A DNA stretch of 64,000 nt from Shewanella sp. MR-4 (GCF_000014685.1 NC_008321.1:2601001-2665000); one strand, 5' to 3'. Positions 16,776 to 26,118 are shown, counted from the stretch's first letter. Notes: generated from the letters alone by a model not told the origin. Translations and numbers: made by a program.

Positions 16776-17798
16776 CTACTTAGGTGTTGATGCCACCTGA
16801 CCAAAGGCGGGAGAAATACATTTTTTGACTTCAAAATGGTAACCATACTGCTCATGGGCAGACTCGGTGATTTCCAATATTTCATAGTCATTTAGCTCAA
16901 TCACCACTGAGTCGGCTAATTTATCACACCGACTGCGACCATCGGCTTCAAATTTATAGGCAAATAAGGCAATTAAATCACGGATCCCTTTGTAGTAACT
17001 ATGACCAAAGGCTTTGAGTGTTTCGGTGGTGTCGGTTTGATTGGGTTGCTGTGTGAGTTCAGTTCCCGCTTGTTCAATACTGTCCTCGGCTTTGAGAATG
17101 GTTTCGCCTTCATCCACAACTTTAACTTCAAGCATATCGCCTTTTATCCCTTGGGTAGTCTTGGCTAAATCCCCTACCCAGTTTTCGCCATCGGTAATCG
17201 CAATTAAGTTTAATAACAGCACTACAGACAGGATCATACGCACCAACGCGGTTGTCACCACAAATCGTTTTTTACTGCCTTGCTGCTTGGCTTCGAGTCC
17301 TAAGATCCTTAATCCGATATGGAAGAATAAATAACAAGGGATCACCAATTGCAGTAGGAGTAAGGCGAGGATGGAGATACACACAAACCAAATCGGCAGG
17401 TACAGCAGAATCGCAAAGTTATGGGTATAGGATAGATGTGACGCCGAAACACCAGTGATTTCGTTCACCACACTGCCGCTGGCGGCTAGGGCAAAGTTAG
17501 CGATGACCGCATAAAACAATAGGAAAATGGCTTTGCCCGCCAGCGTATGCCAAGCCATGGCAAATTTGGGCCAAAACTCAATAATCAAGGCGATAGCGGT
17601 GATCATCGCGGCAATCCAAATTTCGGGTTGAAATACCATTAACGCCAGTAGTGCTAATAGGTAACAACGCTGAGCGACATTTAAGCTCAACCAAAATTGC
17701 TTAAGTGTCACGAATGGATGTTTAAGCCATTTAGGCACAGTCAAGGCTTGCAGCACACGCTGCTTCCAAAGGGTTAATCCATGTTGACTGTCGACCAA
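16776..17798 (-). CDS. Uncharacterised polytopic membrane protein
   Basis: 340 residues with about five hydrophobic segments in the first 205 residues (around 44-72, 89-108, 128-160 and 186-200), followed by a hydrophilic C-terminal domain of ~130 residues that includes acidic and Gln/Thr-rich stretches. No family was recognised. The start is TTG 17798, with AAGGAG seven bases upstream. The tyrosine phosphatase gene follows after 20 bases, so the pair may act on a shared envelope process; this is inference from adjacency. Confidence 0.7.
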   Translation of the reverse strand: MVDSQHGLTLWKQRVLQALTVPKWLKHPFVTLKQFWLSLNVAQRCYLLALLALMVFQPEIWIAAMITAIALIIEFWPKFAMAWHTLAGKAIFLLFYAVIANFALAASGSVVNEITGVSASHLSYTHNFAILLYLPIWFVCISILALLLLQLVIPCYLFFHIGLRILGLEAKQQGSKKRFVVTTALVRMILSVVLLLNLIAITDGENWVGDLAKTTQGIKGDMLEVKVVDEGETILKAEDSIEQAGTELTQQPNQTDTTETLKAFGHSYYKGIRDLIALFAYKFEADGRSRCDKLADSVVIELNDYEILEITESAHEQYGYHFEVKKCISPAFGQVASTPK

Positions 17799-17900
17799 AA
17801 CTCACTCCTTGATATGATTGCCCATTAATAATCAATACGATATATGGCAACGCTTGTAATTAAGAGCTCGATTTTTATCAAAGTTAAACAATTTCGCAAC

Positions 17901-18809
17901 TTATTCTTTATCTTTGTCTTCAGCTGGCATATCTGCTCTTATTCGCAAATAACTGGCAAAGCGCGGGAGGCCATTGACGGTTAATCCAAGATATTTGTAG
18001 GTGATAAGCGTGCCAATGGCGGGTGGATGCTGACGCTCGGCAAGGGTAAAACCTGTGCCAATACTAAAGACACGGCCATCCGGTGTTTGCACTCTTAATG
18101 CCCCCATCTGCCCAGCAAACTGCCCTTTACCCGCTATATGCCCAATCACCTTGGCTTCGGCATCCAAATAAGGCTTTAACTTCATCACATTAGGATTTCG
18201 CCCTGGTGTATACAAGGCTGAGCGCCTATGCAGAATTAAACCTTCGGCGCCCTGAGCTACCAAGGCATCCAACTTTTGATAAAGCGCCTCGATACTCTCT
18301 ACCCTCACCTGCTCAATGACTTGAAGATAAATCGATTTACCTGCAAGCAGAGTCTGCATCTGTTGATAGCGCGTTTCAAAGCTCCCTTGCGCCTCGGGTA
18401 AATCAAATACCATAAAGCGTACGTTCTGCCAGTCGCTCTCCTTCGGCGACATTTGGCGAATAATCCCAGATATCGCCTCAAACTGCCCTCGCCCAAGCCA
18501 TAACTCACCGTCCATTGGGGTGGTTGGAAAGTCCGCAGTAAACCAACTTGGCGCTAAGATTGGATTGCCCTGACGAGTCACTAAACGTTTTCCATCCCAA
18601 TAACCGCGCACACCATCGAGTTTTTCGCTGACGAGAAAATCACTGATGTGGGCACTATTTTCCCTTGAATATTCGGTCGCTAATTGGATCTTGGGCGCTT
18701 GGGGATTGGCGTAACTCACGGCCATCAATAAGCCGAAAATACCGTAGAAAAACACTAAACACCGCACGAGCGTGGATGTTAAAAACTGTGAGCGAGTTGT
18801 AAGAGCCAT
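17901..18809 (-). CDS. Exported minimal ATP-dependent DNA ligase (Lig E type)
   Basis: A 302-residue protein with a hydrophobic N-terminal leader (LVRCLVFFYGIFGLLMAVSYA) and then a minimal ligase without extra domains. The adenylated lysine is in the motif SEKLDGVRG, followed by the TRQGNPI and DGELW motifs, GAEGLILHRR, and the VMKLKPY motif V. The C-terminal OB-fold begins near EAKVIGHIAGKGQFAG. Lig E enzymes are predicted to work in the periplasm, probably on incoming or extracellular DNA. ATG 18809 is chosen over TTG 18824 because GAGAGG stands 7 bases before it. It lies upstream of the unknown membrane gene on the same strand, with 102 bases between. Confidence 0.9.
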   Translation of the reverse strand: MALTTRSQFLTSTLVRCLVFFYGIFGLLMAVSYANPQAPKIQLATEYSRENSAHISDFLVSEKLDGVRGYWDGKRLVTRQGNPILAPSWFTADFPTTPMDGELWLGRGQFEAISGIIRQMSPKESDWQNVRFMVFDLPEAQGSFETRYQQMQTLLAGKSIYLQVIEQVRVESIEALYQKLDALVAQGAEGLILHRRSALYTPGRNPNVMKLKPYLDAEAKVIGHIAGKGQFAGQMGALRVQTPDGRVFSIGTGFTLAERQHPPAIGTLITYKYLGLTVNGLPRFASYLRIRADMPAEDKDKE

Positions 18810-19062
18810 TCCTTTGCCTCTCAAATGTCACCTGATTAAGCTTCAAGCTTAGCGTTAAGATTTGTCCTCTGCGAATCCATCTACCGCGATGGTAACACCC
18901 TAGCAGGGCTGCGAATTTGTGCGTTTGGCTATTTATGCACAAAGGATCTCGGGCTATACTGCGGCCTCTTTTTTAAGCTCGTTCAAATGTTAACACTCAA
19001 TTCGTACGCTATTTGAACAGGTAAATGCTTCGCGAACAAGCGCCCAAGTCTATGGAATTATT

Positions 19063-19434
19063 ATGAAACCAGCTAACAATCACGGTATTAAACGCATCTT
19101 TAGAGCAACGGGATTTTCGATGAAGGGCTTAAAAGCCGCTTGGATCCACGAAGCCGCTTTTAGACAGGAATTGATGCTGGCCGTGGTGATGCTGCCTATC
19201 GCGCTGTTAGTCGATATCAGCACCATGGAACGCCTGATGCTGATTTTAACCTTGTTTATCGTGTTGATTGTTGAGCTATTAAACTCGGCGATTGAAGCCG
19301 TAGTTGACCGTGTTGGCAGTGAAATCCACCACCTCAGTGGTCAAGCAAAAGATATCGCCTCTGCTGCGGTATTTATGAGCTTAGCGCTATGTGCTATCAC
19401 TTGGCTTGTGGTGTTACTGCCACTCTTTATCTAA
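19063..19434 (+). CDS. dgkA: Diacylglycerol kinase
   Basis: DgkA phosphorylates diacylglycerol to phosphatidic acid in the inner membrane. The 123-residue protein (E. coli 122) has three transmembrane helices and the conserved catalytic stretch ELLNSAIEAVVDRVG, plus AWIHEAAFRQE near the N-terminus. A terminator shared with hdfR follows. Confidence 0.96.
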   Translation: MKPANNHGIKRIFRATGFSMKGLKAAWIHEAAFRQELMLAVVMLPIALLVDISTMERLMLILTLFIVLIVELLNSAIEAVVDRVGSEIHHLSGQAKDIASAAVFMSLALCAITWLVVLLPLFI

Positions 19435-19534
19435 TACGCTGCTTTTTAGTGCGCTATTTATCTCACATTCGCCTTAACAAGCCTTGTTGTATCCGTAAAG
19501 CGAGGTCTATCGCTTTAGCCACTGTCATTTCGAT

Positions 19535-19574
19535 AAAAAAACGCCTTTGAGATCTCTCCTAAAGGCGTTTTTCT
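19535..19574. terminator. Bidirectional terminator between dgkA and hdfR
   Basis: AAAAACGCCTTT (19537-19548) pairs with AAAGGCGTTTTT (19561-19572), with A and T runs on the outer sides. It serves the two convergent genes. Confidence 0.88.
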
Positions 19575-19582
19575 ACTGTAGA

Positions 19583-20443
19583 TCACAGCGTTTCAGCGAC
19601 TGTTTTATCGGCTAAAAAGCCAATTGCCTGTTTTATTTGCTCCAAGCGGTCATTTTCGGCCCAATAGGCAACATACACGCTGCGTGAAATGGCGCTCGCG
19701 CCCGCAACTAAATGCAGCTCGCCGCGGTTCAACAGTGGCAGAACCAAATGCTCGGGTAAAAACGCGCAGCCACCGTTATTCAAGATAAAATCCAAGGCGA
19801 TACGGGCCGAACTGGTATGTAAGGTCGGCACGGGTAAGGCGGCATATTCCTGCGCATGCAGGATATTAAAGGCCGTGCCCCAATCCACTTTGACATATTG
19901 TCCGGCCTGCACCGCATTGACCGCCACATCCATGGTTTTGGATACCAGCAATAAATTGATTTGCCCTAGTTGCACCAGTTCGAATTGGTCCAGTTTGGGT
20001 GGGTCGAAGGAAATCGCCAAGTCCAAGGTCCGGTCCATCAATTGCCGTGTCATCACAGTTAATGGCAAGACTTCGGTCCGAAGTGCAACCCCTGGTAATC
20101 CCACATGCAAATGCTGTAAATGCCCCTGCAAATAGGCATCCCAGATATTGGGGCCTGCGCCAATGGCGAGTTGAGTCGATTGTAACTGACTGAGGGAGAC
20201 ATCCTGCTTGGCGCGCTCCCAAGCGGTTAATACCGCTTCGGCATGCCCAAGCATACGTTCGCCCGCTGGCGTGGGCTGAATATTGTTGCGTTGGCGCTCA
20301 AACAAGGCGACGCCAAGAATGCTTTCAAGCTGTTTGACCCGAAAGCTCACCGCGCTGCGGGTAAGGTAAAGATTTTCCGCGGCCTTACCAAAATGACGAG
20401 TACGGGAGACTTCCAAAAAGGTCTTAAGTAAATCGGTATCCAT
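19583..20443 (-). CDS. hdfR: LysR-family regulator HdfR
   Basis: 286 residues with an N-terminal LysR winged helix (MDTDLLKTFLEVSRTRHFGK and then AAENLYLTRSAVSFRVKQLE) and a C-terminal substrate-binding domain. It matches HdfR, known in E. coli as a repressor of flhDC that sits divergent from yifE/maoP, the same arrangement as here. In the 108-bp spacer to maoP lies a large dyad that is a good candidate for its own operator. Confidence 0.88.
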   Translation of the reverse strand: MDTDLLKTFLEVSRTRHFGKAAENLYLTRSAVSFRVKQLESILGVALFERQRNNIQPTPAGERMLGHAEAVLTAWERAKQDVSLSQLQSTQLAIGAGPNIWDAYLQGHLQHLHVGLPGVALRTEVLPLTVMTRQLMDRTLDLAISFDPPKLDQFELVQLGQINLLLVSKTMDVAVNAVQAGQYVKVDWGTAFNILHAQEYAALPVPTLHTSSARIALDFILNNGGCAFLPEHLVLPLLNRGELHLVAGASAISRSVYVAYWAENDRLEQIKQAIGFLADKTVAETL

Positions 20444-20460
20444 AAAAATTCTTGACCAAC

Positions 20461-20504
20461 ATTGGCAAATTTTTTTGATTTATAAATCAATAATACTAGC
20501 CAAT
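20461..20504. promoter_or_regulatory. 44-bp concentric dyad between hdfR and maoP
   Basis: ATTGGC (20461-20466) and GCCAAT (20499-20504) flank a perfect 16-bp palindrome TTGATTTATAAATCAA (20475-20490), with 8 bases each side. All share the same centre at 20482.5, and 18 of 22 half-site positions pair. This fits a LysR-type (T-N11-A) operator for HdfR and would overlap both promoters. Confidence 0.65.
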
Positions 20505-20551
20505 ACTCCAGTTGCAAATCTTTGTATATCAAAAACTAGAAGGTAACAGCC

Positions 20552-21004
20552 ATGTCTGAACAGTCTTTTTCAAACGCTAACAAGGGTTCTGAGACGGTGA
20601 ACGGCTCAGCTGCCAGCTTTATATCCCATAAACGTTTTTATGACGATACCAATTTCCCTAAAGGTTTTAAGCGGAGTGGCGACTTCACCAGTAAAGAGGC
20701 CGAACTGCTTGAATTACATGGCCATGCCATGAAAAACCTCGATGAAGGCAAGTCGCTCCCTGTCACCGCAGACGAGGCGCAATTTGTCGAAGTCATCAAA
20801 GGAAACATCGCTCCCAGTAGCTTGTTAGAGCATATCTGGTTAAAGTACCGCAAACTCTCTCAGGGTAAGCCCTTTTATGCTGTAGTTGGCACTGTTCATT
20901 TACCTGCCACTAAACCTGAGGTTGAGCCAGAAGCGGCATTCGATGTGGATGTCGAAATTGAAGATGATGTTCAGGATGAAGCTGAACCCGAGGATAAAGA
21001 ATGA
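20552..21004 (+). CDS. maoP: Macrodomain Ori protein MaoP
   Basis: MaoP (formerly YifE) acts with a chromosomal site in E. coli to keep the Ori macrodomain separate. The 150-residue protein contains the conserved block RFYDDTNFPKGFKRSGDFTS, then KEAELLELHGHAM, and LEHIWLKYRKL. It is longer than E. coli MaoP (112) by an N-terminal ~25-residue extension and an acidic C-terminal tail rich in Glu and Asp. It is divergent from hdfR and followed after 20 bases by a RimK-like ligase. Confidence 0.88.
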   Translation: MSEQSFSNANKGSETVNGSAASFISHKRFYDDTNFPKGFKRSGDFTSKEAELLELHGHAMKNLDEGKSLPVTADEAQFVEVIKGNIAPSSLLEHIWLKYRKLSQGKPFYAVVGTVHLPATKPEVEPEAAFDVDVEIEDDVQDEAEPEDKE

Positions 21005-21024
21005 AAATGAAGGTTTGCGATTAA

Positions 21025-22035
21025 ATGCGTGGGTGGATTTTATATAAAGAGACCGCGACTCAGCTAAAACCTGAATTGTATGAAATTGAACGTCTATTGG
21101 CAGCAGCCAAGGCCGACAATATTGAGTTAGAAGTATATGCTCCGGATGAGTTTGATCTCACCGTGACCCGAGAAGATAACAAGAGTATTTTGTTAAACGG
21201 TCAACCCGTTGAGCTGCCAGACTTTATCATTCCGAGAATGGGATCTGGCACCACCTATTTTGCGTTGGCAATTATTCGCCATTTAGAGCGTTTAGGTGTG
21301 TACTGCTTAAACCCTTCTAAAGCCATTGAAATCGTTAAAGATAAGCTCTTTTCCCAGCAATTACTGGCCGAGAAGAACTTACCTACGCCCAAAACCATGC
21401 TGGTAAAGTTCCCCGTCGACATCGAACTGGTTGAACGCCACTTAGGTTTTCCCGTGGTAATTAAAACCCTCTCGGGTTCACAGGGAAGCGGCGTATTTTT
21501 ATCCCATAAGGCCCGTGAATTTGATGACTTAATGCAATTAATCGAAGCGACTAATAAAAACGCCAACATTATTTTGCAGGAATTTATCGCCAACAGTCAT
21601 GGCCGAGACTTACGGGTATTTACCATTGGTGGACGTGTGGCGGGCTGCTACGAACGTCGTGGACAAGAAGATAGCTTTAAAGCCAATGTCAGCGCGGGTG
21701 GTTCGGCGCGCCCCTTCGAGATCACACCTGAAATCGAATGGCTGGCGACACAAACCGCCAATATTCTCGATTTAGATGTGGCGGGTATCGATTTGTTATT
21801 CGATAACGGCCACTACAAGATCTGTGAAGCCAACTCATCACCTGGTTTCGAAGGCTTAGAGTCTTGCTTAAATGTGGATATTGCCGCACAGATTTTACAC
21901 TTTATCCGCATCCGTTTAGGCATGTTTAATAAGGATGAAAAAAGCAGCGAGTCACAGCAAGCTCAAGCAACAAAGCCCGAGGTGAGCGCATCGGCAAACG
22001 TCAACGCGCCAGAGACCAAACCGGCCGCTAACTAG
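21025..22035 (+). CDS. RimK-family ATP-grasp amino acid ligase
   Basis: 336 residues. The ATP-grasp core runs from about 95 to 300: VKDKLFSQQLLAEKNLPTP, the glycine-rich loop KTLSGSQGSGVFL, and the Mg-binding end ICEANSSPGFEGLE. It resembles RimK, which adds glutamate residues to a protein C-terminus (ribosomal S6 in E. coli). The C-terminal ~35 residues are a low-complexity Ser/Ala/Pro tail absent from RimK. Substrate not known. It follows maoP closely on the same strand and ends at a hairpin. Confidence 0.87.
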   Translation: MRGWILYKETATQLKPELYEIERLLAAAKADNIELEVYAPDEFDLTVTREDNKSILLNGQPVELPDFIIPRMGSGTTYFALAIIRHLERLGVYCLNPSKAIEIVKDKLFSQQLLAEKNLPTPKTMLVKFPVDIELVERHLGFPVVIKTLSGSQGSGVFLSHKAREFDDLMQLIEATNKNANIILQEFIANSHGRDLRVFTIGGRVAGCYERRGQEDSFKANVSAGGSARPFEITPEIEWLATQTANILDLDVAGIDLLFDNGHYKICEANSSPGFEGLESCLNVDIAAQILHFIRIRLGMFNKDEKSSESQQAQATKPEVSASANVNAPETKPAAN

Positions 22036-22071
22036 CGCTGCAAGTGACACTTTATCGCTAACATCGTATCT

Positions 22072-22104
22072 GCGGCTCAGTCTCCACTGAGTCGCATTTT
22101 TTGG
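22072..22104 (+). terminator. Terminator after the RimK-like gene
   Basis: GCGGCTCAGT (22072-22081) pairs with ACTGAGTCGC (22086-22095) through one G-U pair, followed by ATTTTTT. The remaining bases to 22344 contain no gene and presumably hold the promoter of the outer-membrane protein. Confidence 0.8.
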
Positions 22105-22344
22105 GCCCTAGGCTGCATTTCCTACGCAATTCACCAAGATGCAAATTACCGTGATCCGTCCCACAAGCTCATCAAACCAAGCCAATTAGCCGTACTACTT
22201 TTGTCTTAAATCACAAAAACCGGCAATTTTAAAAACATTTCATTCACATTTTGAAATTTGCTGTTACACTCCAAATGTCCATAGCTTATGGCACTTAAGT
22301 CTGATGTTATCGCTGGAAATAATAAGAAGAATACTGGAGTAACG

Positions 22345-23211
22345 TTGATTTCTACTCGTCTAACACCCCTAGTCATCGCCCTACTCGGCAGCAGCCCTGT
22401 GCTGGCGGGCGAATTAAGCCTTGAACTAGGGGGATTTTATTCACAGTCTGATACCAATATGGAAGTGACTAACCCTATATCAGGGAATAACTTCACCTTA
22501 GACTATGAATCCGATCTGCAACTGGCCGAGAACGAGTTTTTACCCTTTGTTGAGTTAAATTATCACTTTAACGAACGGCATAATATTTACCTCGACTGGA
22601 AACAACTCCACCGCAGCGCTGAAACTCAAGCCTTAAGTAAACCCTTTCAAATCGAAATCAACGATACCATCTACGATATTAAGGCGGGCGGCAAACTCAG
22701 CTCCACCTTAAATATTGATATATTACGTGTCGGTTACGGTTATGATGCTCTCCAAGGCAGCAATTACGATGTCGGCTTTTCCCTTGGTTTGCACACTATG
22801 TTTATCAAAACGGGATTTGAAGGCGTTATCGGCGTCTGTCATCCCTCTGAGTTGCTCAACAATGTCTGTGGCAGCCAAGCAATCCCTCGCATCGTCGATG
22901 AAAATGTCACCGCCCCCCTGCCAGATTTTGGCTTATATGCCAACTATGAGTTTATCCCTGGCTGGAAACTGGCAACCCATGCCCAGTACTTCTACATCAA
23001 ACTCAATGATGTAAAAGGTGAGCTTGTGGATGTCAAACTCGGCATCGATGCCAATATTACCGAAAATTGGCGCATGAGCGTGGCCTATAACTACTACAAG
23101 GTCGATGTGGATATCGCCCAAAAATCACCGAATAAAGATACCCAAATCGCCGACTATAACATTTACTACAGTTTTATCGGCCCAATGCTTTCGGTGAGTT
23201 ATACATTCTAA
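22345..23211 (+). CDS. Outer-membrane beta-barrel protein, unknown function
   Basis: 288 residues beginning with a signal peptide (MISTRLTPLVIALLGSSPVLAG) and continuing as alternating-hydrophobicity strands that end in ISVSYTF-like GPMLSVSYTF with a terminal phenylalanine, the outer-membrane assembly signal. The start is TTG 22345 with CTGGAG upstream; the frame extends to 22288 but would add residues before the signal peptide. A disulfide is possible between the two cysteines near GVCHPSELLNNVCGSQ. No family was recognised. Confidence 0.75.
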   Translation: MISTRLTPLVIALLGSSPVLAGELSLELGGFYSQSDTNMEVTNPISGNNFTLDYESDLQLAENEFLPFVELNYHFNERHNIYLDWKQLHRSAETQALSKPFQIEINDTIYDIKAGGKLSSTLNIDILRVGYGYDALQGSNYDVGFSLGLHTMFIKTGFEGVIGVCHPSELLNNVCGSQAIPRIVDENVTAPLPDFGLYANYEFIPGWKLATHAQYFYIKLNDVKGELVDVKLGIDANITENWRMSVAYNYYKVDVDIAQKSPNKDTQIADYNIYYSFIGPMLSVSYTF

Positions 23212-23227
23212 GGTTTTGATAAGCATA

Positions 23228-23255
23228 AAAAAGGACGCCTTGGCGTCCTTTTTAC
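23228..23255. terminator. Bidirectional terminator between the barrel and M28 genes
   Basis: AAAAAGGACGCC-TT-GGCGTCCTTTTT, a 12-bp stem symmetric for both strands. Confidence 0.92.
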
Positions 23256-23266
23256 ATTTGTCACTA

Positions 23267-24868
23267 TTACTTTTTACGACCGTCTTGCTCGCGCTTAGTC
23301 TTAAAATCCGACGCCTCTAACCAATGGGGCCAATCGGTGCCATTGGCTAAGGTGGTTAGCATGCTCGCCATCAGATCTAAATCCTGCTTCACCCCTTCTA
23401 GGGTCCAGTTAGGATCATAATCATCGGCGCCCTTGTGGTATTTGTGAGCAATATAGTCAGGATCCGTATCCCCAAGGCTCATAAATAACAAACCTGGCAC
23501 ACCTTGCTGGGCCAAGGCAAAGTGATCCGATCTAAACATCAAACCATTTTGTGGTCTAGGATCGCCCTTAACCACTCGCCCCTGCGCCTTAGCAGCTTTG
23601 TCCAAATACGTTTCTAACTCAGACACGCCCTCACCGTAGCGCAGAATATAATCCACACCTTGGTTCATATTCATGCCGTCGATATTTAAAAAAGCGACAA
23701 TGTTTTTGGTCGGTACACTCGGATGCTGAGCAAAGTGTTGGGCACCTATAAGCCCAGTTTCTTCGGCGGTAAAGGCACTAAACAGAATCGAGCGCTCTAG
23801 CGGCGCGGTTTGTGCTTGTTTAGCAAAGTAACGCGCAAGCGCCAGTACTCCCGCCACACCACTGGCGTTATCCACGGCACCATTAATGATCTCAGATTTG
23901 CCATCTTCAATCACAGTGCCTAAATGATCCCAATGGGCATGCATCATCACCACTTCATCAGGGTGGCTTTTTCCAGGTAATAGTGCCGCCACGTTGTGGG
24001 ATTCGGCGCGTTCAATTTGATTGTTTAAGCTGACATTCGCCTTTAACTTTAATGGAATGGCCTTAAAGTTTGGCTTGGCGGCTTGCTGTTTTAAGGTATC
24101 GAAGTCCACACCAGCCTTAGCAAAAATCTTATTGGCGACATCATGTTGTACCCAGCCCATCACGCCAACCTGTCCGAGGTTATTATTGGCATCGACCAAG
24201 GTGAACTTAGTGCCTGTATTGGAGTTTTGCACCACTCCCCAGCCATACGCGGCAGGCGCCGTTTCGTGGACGATAAATACGGCTTCGGCGCCTTGGCGAG
24301 CGGCCTCTTCGTATTTGTAAGTCCAGCGACCATAGTAAGTCATGGCATTGCCTTTAAAGACCTTGGGATCTTGAGTCGCAAAACCTGGGTCATTGACTAG
24401 CACAATCACGGTTTTGCCTTTGACATCGAGTCCCTGATAGTCATTCCAACCATACTCAGGCGCATTAATGCCATAACCGACAAATACTACATCGCTATTA
24501 CTGAGGTTGACCTTGTCGCTAATTCTCTGGGTTCTGGCGGTAAACTCGCTACCATTGGCAAACTTGAGTCCGCCGATATCGAGTTGCATGTTTTGATCAG
24601 CGGTGATTTTCGCCAGCGGCACAGCTTGTAAATAGCTATCGCCAAATCCTGGCTTAAGTCCCATCTCCTTAAAGGCTTTCTCAAGGTAATCAATCGTTAG
24701 CTGCTCGCCTTCGGATAAGGGCGCGCGACCGCCGAAGGCATCACTGGCTAAGGTTTTGACGTCGGTACGATATTGATTTAAATCTAGGCTGTCACTGAAG
24801 GAAGACGCGGCCATAGCTGGCAGTGACAGTAAGGAACCTAGGGCACCGGCAAGGATGAAATTTTTCAA
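23267..24868 (-). CDS. Exported M28-family aminopeptidase
   Basis: 533 residues with a signal peptide (MKNFILAGALGSLLSLPAMA), acting in the periplasm or outside the cell. The dizinc ligands are visible in MHAHWDHLG (His, Asp region), GAVDNASGVAGVL (bridging Asp), TAEETGLIGAQHF (Glu pair), LNIDGMN and YHKGADDYD. A PA-like insert lies between about 160 and 250, as in this peptidase group. TTG 24868 is chosen because GGGAGAAAG precedes it; ATG 24892 gives eight extra residues and has no ribosome-binding site. Confidence 0.9.
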   Translation of the reverse strand: MKNFILAGALGSLLSLPAMAASSFSDSLDLNQYRTDVKTLASDAFGGRAPLSEGEQLTIDYLEKAFKEMGLKPGFGDSYLQAVPLAKITADQNMQLDIGGLKFANGSEFTARTQRISDKVNLSNSDVVFVGYGINAPEYGWNDYQGLDVKGKTVIVLVNDPGFATQDPKVFKGNAMTYYGRWTYKYEEAARQGAEAVFIVHETAPAAYGWGVVQNSNTGTKFTLVDANNNLGQVGVMGWVQHDVANKIFAKAGVDFDTLKQQAAKPNFKAIPLKLKANVSLNNQIERAESHNVAALLPGKSHPDEVVMMHAHWDHLGTVIEDGKSEIINGAVDNASGVAGVLALARYFAKQAQTAPLERSILFSAFTAEETGLIGAQHFAQHPSVPTKNIVAFLNIDGMNMNQGVDYILRYGEGVSELETYLDKAAKAQGRVVKGDPRPQNGLMFRSDHFALAQQGVPGLLFMSLGDTDPDYIAHKYHKGADDYDPNWTLEGVKQDLDLMASMLTTLANGTDWPHWLEASDFKTKREQDGRKK

Positions 24869-25052
24869 GACTTTCTCCCAAGTTATTATCATTATTTAGT
24901 TTTAGCGATAAACTCTACCATATCCCCCCAAGATTTTGGCAGGTAATTCGCCGAACTTAAGGGCTTTAGTTGTAACGGGATTTGACGAGCAAAACTGTTT
25001 ACCCAGATGTGGTATAACGGGTTAATTGAGTTATTTTTATTGGGATGTATCC

Positions 25053-26078
25053 ATGTCACGAGATTTATTACAAACCGCAGCCTTGAATCTTAAAAAAGCG
25101 GTTCCCTTAATGCTCAAACATCAAATTCCCACCACGCCAATCAATTATGCCCTCTGGTATACCTATGTTGGGGAACAAAACCCAGCACTCAATGCCCAGC
25201 TTGATACTGTGATTGCTCACTACAACACCTGCCCGCCCGTGAGCAGCGAGTTGTTGTTCCGCCAGTATGTCGCAGATCCAGTTGAGCTGGATGTACGCGA
25301 TATGCGGCTAAACCTTGAGGCCATGGCCACAGAATTATCGCAATCAATTCGGGATACCAATCTGGATGCAACTGAGTTCCAAAGCTGTATTAACACTAAC
25401 TTTGCCAAACTCAATGGCATCGAAGAAGGTGCGCTCAGTGTTGAGCAAGTGCTCGATTTAGTACGCAATTTAGTCAAAGAATCCGAGAATATTCGCTCAA
25501 GTACCGAGTTTTTTACTGCCCAATTACAAAAAGCCCAGACAGAGATTGATGCGCTGAAGCAAAAGCTCGAAAAAACCGAAAAAGATGTACTGTATGACGC
25601 GCTGACCGGCTGTTTAAACCGCCGCGCTTTCGACGCCGATATCGCCGGCATGTTGGCTCAGGCGCCCGAGGGCACCTGTCTTATCTTTGTCGATATCGAT
25701 CACTTTAAGGCCTTTAATGATAATTACGGCCACCAGCTAGGCGATCAAGTATTAAAAGCGGTGGCAAAGCGCTTGCAGGAAGCCTGTCGTGATGGCTGTA
25801 AGTTATACCGCTTCGGTGGCGAAGAGTTCGCGATTGTGGTGCCTAAGAGCCAACTGCGTATTGCGCGGCAACTGGCTGAAGCCATGCGCCGCGGCCTTGA
25901 AAAACTCAGCCTCAAGGATAGACGTAAGGATCAACGTATCGATCATATCACCGCCTCCTTTGGTGTCGCCCAGTGGCAAGAAAAGCAATCCGTAATGCAA
26001 CTGATTGAAAAAACAGATAAGTTGCTTTACGAGGCCAAACGCCTAGGCCGCAACCGAGTCATGCCGATAAGCAACTAA
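25053..26078 (+). CDS. Diguanylate cyclase with N-terminal helical domain
   Basis: 341 residues. The first ~170 are helical and form a sensor of unknown ligand (RDLLQTAALNLKKAVPLMLK at the start), ending in a coiled coil (QLQKAQTEIDALKQKLEKTE). The GGDEF domain follows with DALTGCLNRRAF and active-site RFGGEEFAIV. The inhibitory RxxD site six to nine residues upstream reads R-D-G-C, so the aspartate is missing and product inhibition may be weak. No transmembrane segment. ATG 25053 is chosen over the longer frame from 25026. The product, c-di-GMP, would promote sessile growth. Confidence 0.9.
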   Translation: MSRDLLQTAALNLKKAVPLMLKHQIPTTPINYALWYTYVGEQNPALNAQLDTVIAHYNTCPPVSSELLFRQYVADPVELDVRDMRLNLEAMATELSQSIRDTNLDATEFQSCINTNFAKLNGIEEGALSVEQVLDLVRNLVKESENIRSSTEFFTAQLQKAQTEIDALKQKLEKTEKDVLYDALTGCLNRRAFDADIAGMLAQAPEGTCLIFVDIDHFKAFNDNYGHQLGDQVLKAVAKRLQEACRDGCKLYRFGGEEFAIVVPKSQLRIARQLAEAMRRGLEKLSLKDRRKDQRIDHITASFGVAQWQEKQSVMQLIEKTDKLLYEAKRLGRNRVMPISN

Positions 26079-26086
26079 TCCAAGCA

Positions 26087-26118
26087 ACAAGGCAGAGCCA
26101 TCAGCTCTGCCTTGTTTA
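26087..26118 (+). terminator. Terminator after the diguanylate cyclase gene
   Basis: AACAAGGCAGAGC-CATCA-GCTCTGCCTTGTT, a 13-bp stem followed by TAT; also symmetric toward the sortase gene. Confidence 0.87.
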
